This document shows positions 58,888 to 64,000 of a stretch of DNA of 64,000 bases, in pieces. The notes beneath the pieces are model-generated. The model saw nothing but the letters and a program-made list of their open reading frames with translations, did no database searches and was not told the DNA's origin. The stretch is from Lotus japonicus (taxonomy: Eukaryota; Streptophyta; Magnoliopsida; Fabales; Fabaceae): NCBI RefSeq assembly GCF_012489685.1, contig NC_080042.1, forward strand, positions 14,646,150-14,710,149, given 5' to 3'. Numbering within the stretch: position 1 is the first letter of the stretch; every line of letters begins with the position of its first letter. A program made the translations under genes and the position numbers.

Positions 58888-59150
58888 GTGCATGGTCATG
58901 TTAGCCCTGGAAGACCTTCCCCCTTCATGGTCAATATTCTCTCTCTTGGTTCATGCATGGTCATGTTGGCCTTGGAAGACCTTCCCCCTTCATGGTCAAT
59001 ATTCTTTCTCTTGGTTCATGCATGGTCATGTTGGCCTTGGAAGACCTTCCCCCTTCATGGTCAATATTCTCTCTCTTGGTTCATGCATGGTCATGTTGGC
59101 CTTGGAAGACCTTCCTTCTCGGTTGGAGTCCTTGGATGAACTTCTTTCTC
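58888..59150. repeat. Minisatellite 1: 65-bp unit, about 4 copies
   Basis: Units start near 58888, 58953, 59018 and 59083 and contain CATGGTCATGTTGGCCTTGG and CCCTTCATGGTCAATATTC. The 65-base period is not a multiple of three, so the three-frame ORFs across it are not genes. More degenerate CGGTTGG/CTTCTTTCTC repeats continue to about 59500. Confidence 0.88.
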
Positions 59151-59704
59151 GGTTGGTGTTCTAGGAAGGCCTTCTTTCTCGGTTGGTGTTCTTTCTCATA
59201 GTTCGTGCGTTGCAATGGTCAGCTTTCTCCCTTCATGGTCAGTCCTCTCTCTCCTGGTCGGTGTACTTCACCGGTCAACCTCCTCCTCTTCCGCACCGGT
59301 CGACCTCCTTCTTTCCCGGTTGCTGTTCTCTCTTTTGGTTTCAGCGCTTCACCGGTCGACCTCCTCCACTACTGCTCCGGTCGACTTCCTCTTTCTATGG
59401 TCAGTCTCCTCTCTCATAGTTCATGTGCTTCAATAGTCGACTTCCACCATCTATGGTCGGCTCCGATCGACCTCGTCCTTCTATGGTCAGCCTTCTCTCT
59501 CCTGTTTTCGTTCTTTTCTCCTCACCTTTTCAGATTATTGGGACCCGCGAGATTGGTCTTCTCCATCAAACTAAACACTTTCTCTTTCTTTTTCACTCCT
59601 TTCATTTTGAGCTTTCAATTAAGCAATTTTTGAAATCTCCACTTGCGGAGAAGCGACGACGCGGTAGGCCCGGTTACTCAAAGCAGCATGCGTGACATGC
59701 TTAA

Positions 59705-60335
59705 TTGAATAACCAGGTTATTTTTGACCTCGACGCCGAACATGGAGTTGGCGGAGAAGCGACGCACTTGGTTGAGTAACCAAGTGGTTTTTGACCTCGA
59801 CGCCGAACATGGAGTTGGCGGAGAAGAGACACACTTGGTTGAGAAACCAAGGGTGCAGTGTCGACGCGAACATGGAGTTAGCGGAGAAGCGACGCCGCTT
59901 GGTTGAGTAACCAAGTGGTGCGGTGTCGACGCCGAACATTGTGTTGACGGAGAAGCAACGCCCTTGGTTGAGCAACCAAGAGATGCGGTGTCGACGCCGA
60001 ACATTGAGATGGCGGAGAGGCGACGCCGCTTGGTTGAGTAACCAAGTGGTGCGGTGTCGACGCCGAACATTGTGTTGGCGAAGAAGCGACGCCCTTGGTT
60101 GAGCAACCAAGTGATGCGGTGTCGACGCCGAACATTGAGTTGGCGGAGAGGCGACGCACTGGTGCGGTGTCTACGCCGAACATTGAGTTGGTGGAGAAGC
60201 GACGCACTTGGTTAAGTAACCAAGTGGTGCAGTGTCGACGCCAAACATTGAGTTGGCGGAGAAGCGACGCACTTGGTTGAGAAACCAAGTGGTACGGTGT
60301 CGACGCCAAACATGGCGGAGAAGAGATACACTTGG
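59705..60335. repeat. Minisatellite 2: about 64-bp unit, about 10 copies, hairpin core
   Basis: Units carry GACGCCGAACATTGAGTTGG, CGGAGAAGCGACGC and CTTGGTTGAGTAACCAAG; the last is a 7-bp stem hairpin with a GAGT loop. Some units lack the hairpin or part of it (near 60160). GC content is far above the flanks. ORFs on both strands across it merely repeat the unit. Confidence 0.92.
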
Positions 60336-60639
60336 TCGAGGACTAGGCGGTGAGACTCGACGCACGACCGGGGTCAGTGGAGGTTCAATGCACCTAGTCG
60401 GGGACTAGGTGACGAGGCTCGACGCCCGCCGGAGTCGGCGAAGATCATGAACGCATGATTGTTTGACATCTTAGTATCCTTCAAAATTGTATGTTCCTTG
60501 TTTGTTTTTCTGGGCGTTTATTATGCTTAAACCAATGGTTGTACATGGATTTGGTCGAAATATGAAGGTCCTTTGAAGGATCACAACGTTGCTCTATTCC
60601 TGTTCTCAAATGAAAACACTATCTTACCAAGTTAGTTTA

Positions 60640-61090
60640 CCTTTGCTTGTGAGCAGATGGAAGAGCTTCATTGTCAGCTATCGTTTGCGGCGTACCCTCC
60701 TTCTTTTCCTACTTTTAAACCCAAGTGCAAGCATGCTATGAAATTCCTCCACGGTTGTGCATCTGGATCAACCGGTCGACTTTCTTCCGGTCGACTTCCT
60801 CCCTCCTTATAGGTCGTGATCGTAGCGACATACCTTCTTGACATCGACATGCCTGTTGTCGACGAAAGTCTTCCTGCAAAACAAAGTGAATATTTTGACG
60901 GCAAGAAGTTTGGTGTTATACTTACATGGTGTTTGCACATCCTCCCTCAGGATTTACGGATAGCCTTCAGTTCCATACTTGCTGATATGAACGATGTCCC
61001 TGACAGCACCTTTCGTAGCCTTGGGCTGCTAGGCTGCGACGGTAGGGCAGGGGATGAAGAAACTCTTGTGGAAGCCGGTATGGTTTACCG
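60640..61090. other. Unrecognised interior of the gypsy-type element
   Basis: A plus-strand frame (60816-61148) includes PAKQSEYFDGKKFGVIL, TWCLHILPQDLRIAFSS and ILADMNDVPDSTFRSL, which look protein-like, but no family is recognised and the frame runs against the element direction. It may be a captured exon or part of the leader. Confidence 0.3.
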
Positions 61091-61110
61091 GGCCCCACGG
61101 TGGGCGCCAA
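61091..61110 (-). promoter_or_regulatory. Gypsy-type primer binding site
   Basis: The minus strand reads TTGGCGCCCACCGTGGGGCC next to the right LTR, the usual form in plant gypsy elements. The exact tRNA is not assigned here. Confidence 0.85.
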
Positions 61111-61603
61111 TGTTCCGACAGGGGTTTCTAGAGGGGTCGGAAACATAAAAGACTAAGAGAAACGTATAGAGTATTATTCAGTGTATAGAAGATGATCTAC
61201 ATAGGAGGGGGAGGTCTTCCTTTTATAACAGGACGACCTCTGAACCCTAATAAATGTATTCATTACAATTTGACCGGTCATGTCCGTAAATGGGGTGTAA
61301 TGACTACTGTGTCAGTTGACTTGCGAATCAATCTCGTTCGTCAAGGAAGCCCTTCATTACCTGGTCGGCTGACTTGGTGTCAGACTGTGTTGGTCAGCGA
61401 CAGTCATGACCTTTGACCAAACGTGTGATCAACGGTCGGGTTGCCTCCTTATCAACGGTTGGATGTCTTCGTAATGGAGTGGGCTTTCACATTAATCTTC
61501 TAGTATGTAAGCCCATACTTCACCTGTCCAGCCCAAACTCCGGAGGGCAGCCTGACCTTCCGGTAGGAACCTGACCATCTAGTTTAGAGTCCATGACGGT
61601 ACA
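61111..61603 (-). repeat. 5' LTR of the gypsy-type element (493 bp)
   Basis: Same length as 58205-58697. Followed by GATTG and resumption of the MULE transposase frame. Confidence 0.93.
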
Positions 61604-62309
61604 GATTGTTTACGGTGGAGAGTTAATAAGATATCTATCTGTTGTTTGAAGGGCTGAGGGTGCACATGCCAGTTTGAAGAAGATGTTGCGGGACTGCAAG
61701 GGTGACCTGGCCACTTTCTAGGATGCGTCGCATAGTTTGACCTGTAATCGACATACAGAAATATTAGCATCGTTAGAGCGCAGTATTCACAGGATTGATC
61801 ACATTTTCATGTGCCCATTTTACACAAATATTAGAGGATTTGTGTCAAACAAATGCCTACAGCTCATTGATGCTGAACATATAAGAATGAAGTCCTACGG
61901 CGGATGCGATTGGTTGTTGAGAGAGACTCATGGACTACCTTGCGGTTGTCAACTTGCAGGTCATCGGTCAACCACTCTCTTGTCAATTAATTATATTTGT
62001 TATTGAAAGTGACACTTTTGTGAACTTACATGTTATGAAAGAATTCCATATGAGGCAATTCATCCATTCTGGAAGAGACTAAGTTGGGAGCATGTACCTG
62101 AACCTGTTGCAGATACTAGCAGCTCCCATATTTGTGGCATGAACCATGGAGATATGCAACCAGAAGTTGAGGCATTGACACATTATTTCAATTCTTTGGA
62201 TACTGGAGGGCAGAGTATGATCTACAATTAAATGAATTGAGTTAACAGTTTATAATAATACAATAACAATAGATACAATTTAATCAAGTAATAATTAAGA
62301 CATACCCTC

Positions 62310-63296
62310 CAACGCATCATCATACAGCGTCTTCAAGACCCCAAAGCGAATAGTCTGGCTCCTGTTCGTATCAAACTCAGCATGATAACGAGTAGCAGAT
62401 CCTCCCATCAGCTCAGCGCAGAGCGCTGCACACTCGTCCCTCTCCCCCCTCCTAGGCGTATAGAACCTCGACCCCATGGGGAGATGGAGAAGAGCCGACA
62501 CGTCGTCCAGGGTGATAGTCATCTCCCCGAACGGCATGTGGAAGCTACTAATCTCCTCATGCCATCGCTCCACAAGGGCCAAAATGATGCCTGCATCTGT
62601 CTCCGGGTAGCCGCATCAGGGTAGCTGATGAAGACCCGTCTGCTCAATCAACTCTCGAACCCGCCTATGACTGTCTGAATCACCATCACAAGCAAGGTTT
62701 CATACCTTCCCCCCAGCTGTGGCCACCTTCAAGTGTCGACGGTCCTCATACCAATCGTCTGTGCATAGGAGTGCATGCCACATCCAGGGAGCCTTGTGAT
62801 CAGCATAATGCGTGAGAAGCGACAGCTCAACAGGCCCCCCCAGAAACGGCGGCAACCTCTGGATCAGGTCCTCTTCGCCACCCTGTGCCCCCTCCTCTAG
62901 CACGACATCAACATCAACATCAGGAGGAGGAATACTATCCTCGTCGGATGACTCCTCGCCTGATGACTCCTCGCCTGATGACTCATGGGGAGATAACTCA
63001 ACCATGGGAGACGGCGGAGTAGGAACTGGATCAGTAGGGTCAACCACGGGATCCAGCACAGTCGCATCCATAGCTGGAGCTGAAGACTCTCCTCTGGTAG
63101 ACTGCACAGTGACAACTGGAGCCGAAGACTTTACCATGAGCGACTGCATAGTATCAACTGGAGCTGAAGCCTCCACTACCTGAGTGGTTGCAGCATGATC
63201 GCCGCGCCGGCTAGAAGCATGTAAGCGCCGGTGTCTATCCTCAGTAGCCCCCACATCCTCACTAGCTCGAGACCTCTTTCTGTTCTTCATTCTCAC
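62310..63296 (-). pseudogene. Plant mobile domain (MAIN-like) gene, incomplete
   Basis: Exon 1 (63296 to about 62702) has a basic start MRMKNRKRSRASEDVG, a Ser/Pro/acidic region with ESSGEESSGEESSDEDS, then PVELSLLTHYADHKAPWMWH and a GT donor. After a short intron, exon 2 reads HRRVRELIEQTGLHQL, a TGA stop near 62615, then ALVERWHEEISSFHMPFGEM and TITLDDVSALLHLPM, the core of the plant mobile domain, ending at another good donor near 62310. Later exons are absent; MULE transposase sequence follows on the other strand. The family includes host MAIN/MAIL proteins and transposon-borne copies. The stop and the missing end suggest a relic, unless the stop is spliced around. Confidence 0.75.
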
Positions 63297-63344
63297 TATA
63301 TATTCAGAGCAAACAAATTTAATAGCATTAACATCAATTAATTT

Positions 63345-63535
63345 TATAGTCTCTCAATTATTATATCTCTCAATTAAATCTCTAAATAAATTCACTAAAT
63401 AAATTATAGTCTCTCAATTATTAAATCTCTCAATTAAATCTCTAAATAAATTCACTAAATAAATTATTGTCTCTCAATTATTAAATCTCTCAATTAAATC
63501 TCTAAATAAATTCACTAAATAAATTATCTATAAAT
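63345..63535. repeat. Tandem repeat, about 63 bp x 3
   Basis: Three copies of a unit with TCTCTCAATTATTA, AATCTCTAAATAAATTCACT and AAATAAATTAT stand head to tail upstream of the MAIN-like gene. Confidence 0.88.
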
Positions 63536-63629
63536 TCACTATATAATTCACTATCTTAATTATCAATTTAAAAACATTTTCTAAATTAATCAAGCTAATT
63601 AGATTTTTGCTTAAAGACTAAACAGACCC

Positions 63630-63706
63630 AAAATACGGAAAATGAAGTTCCATATCGAATACGGAAAATGATGTTCCATATCGAATACGGAAAATCATTT
63701 TCCGTA
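63630..63706. repeat. Subterminal AATACGGAAAATGA repeats, right
   Basis: Three units of AATACGGAAAATGA plus TTCCATATCG with partial self-complementarity. They resemble the left array at 56546-56690 and support one MULE spanning both. Confidence 0.7.
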
Positions 63707-64000
63707 TTGAACCAGAACCTCCATTAACGCCATTGCTGAATCGGAACTCGCCCCAAAGCCAATTTATACCATTTCAGCCAATATAACCGACTACCCTAGG
63801 GTTGAAAGATTCACATAATTTCAAGTTAAATGGTGAAAATCCAAACTTACTTACCTCTAGGTTTCAATGCAATGAATGGGGAGAATGGGTTTGATGAATA
63901 GCTTTGATGGAGATGATGGAACCCTTTCCAGATGATGATTGAAGCGAGGAGAGCGTCGGAGAGCGTCCGAGATCGAAGATTGAAGAGGAAAAAGGAGAAG

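Larger units (their letters stand above)
58205..61603 (-). mobile_element. Non-autonomous gypsy-type LTR element with minisatellites
   Basis: LTRs of 493 bp (58205-58697 and 61111-61603) begin TGTTCCGA and end GACGGTACA. GATTG target duplications lie at 58200-58204 and 61604-61608. A gypsy-type primer site abuts the right LTR and a polypurine tract the left, so the element runs on the minus strand. The 2,413-bp interior has no gag or pol. It holds two minisatellite arrays and an unrecognised stretch. About 14 differences between LTRs by my count (about 3%). It lies inside the MULE transposase. Confidence 0.93.
56692..62225 (+). pseudogene. MULE transposase, stopped and split by a gypsy element
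   Basis: Coding pieces lie at 56692-58204 and, after the insertion, at 61609-62225. An N-terminal part (MTESFFFRESQLIEVGL) and FPTRDDLVNWVHG, then a FAR1/WRKY-like zinc region (KTDCPFRLKGR) are followed by GIHNHE. The catalytic domain shows VIMDCTYKTNKYKIPLLEI (first Asp), VIVTDRDLALL (second Asp) and CLWHINK. After the insertion the C-terminal SWIM-type finger appears (THGLPCGCQLAGH), then RIPYEAIHPFWKRL. A TGA at 57216-57218 and a TAG near 61720 stop it. An intron near 56856-56960 is likely. The protein would cut and join MULE ends. This copy is dead. Confidence 0.85.
56082..64000 (+). mobile_element. Mutator-like element (MULE), right end outside window
   Basis: The left end is GGGGAATTGGGTTTGGGGCC with GC-rich palindromic sequence after it. 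Subterminal short repeats with AATACGGA follow at 56150-56215 and 56546-56690 and occur in related form at 63630-63706. Inside are a MULE transposase (plus strand) and a convergent plant-mobile-domain gene (minus strand). A gypsy element sits in the transposase. The paired terminus is not visible, so the right limit is the window end. Confidence 0.65.

Noticed and set aside
58888..60365. Multiple overlapping ORFs of 60-143 aa
   Set aside because: They are translations of minisatellite units in several frames on both strands; unit lengths are not fixed multiples of three.

Overview
The window is plant nuclear DNA, most likely from a legume. It is AT-rich, has spliced genes with GT-AG introns, plant-only families (CYP72-clan P450, pectin methylesterase, CRINKLY4-related kinase, plant mobile domain) and dense nested retrotransposons. 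The legume call is inference from the look of the repeat families; no species is claimed. One 100-base assembly gap (1542-1641) interrupts the first element.

Only two genes look intact, both on the minus strand. One is a six-exon Nudix hydrolase of the Arabidopsis NUDT25 type (17107-22113, 173 aa). The other is a four-exon CYP72-clan P450, CYP721-like (51696-55800, 513 aa), whose first intron holds an antisense dead receptor-kinase copy. All exon junctions in both keep frame and obey GT-AG.

Layout. 1-4331: young Sirevirus-like Ty1/copia element A, with 408/408 identical LTR overlap, a gag gene, the gap and an antisense ORF with its own TATA box. A sits inside the reverse transcriptase of older copia element B (4332-8815). 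8816-16660: a duplicated non-coding segment, a 3-kb terminal-inverted-repeat element with another nested in it, a LINE ORF1 relic and AT-rich tandem repeats. 17107-22270: the Nudix gene, its introns loaded with SINE- and MITE-like repeats. 22966-26348: hAT transposase relic and a large foldback element. 26668-37137: a nest in which a gypsy pol relic is followed by a copia-type LTR broken by gag-only copia element C (27942-32171) and by a 4,006-bp solo LTR (32718-36723). 39561-42775: decayed pectin methylesterase copies. 42915-44770: gypsy gag relic. 44930-47022: relic of a probable membrane-anchored NAC gene. 47333-50935: microsatellite-filled repeat, LINE RT relic, miniature copia element D and a SINE. 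56082-64000: a Mutator-like element with a broken transposase and a convergent plant-mobile-domain (MAIN-like) gene, interrupted by a non-autonomous gypsy element full of hairpin minisatellites.

Elements B, C, D and the solo LTR at 45686-46592 are one copia family at different stages: autonomous-type but dead, gag-only, 263-bp interior, and solo LTR. Target-site duplications date the nesting order. I saw no convincing new defence or metabolic system. The best leads are the antisense ORF in element A, the non-retroviral tail on gag of element C, the ORF inside the giant solo LTR and the hairpin minisatellite element.
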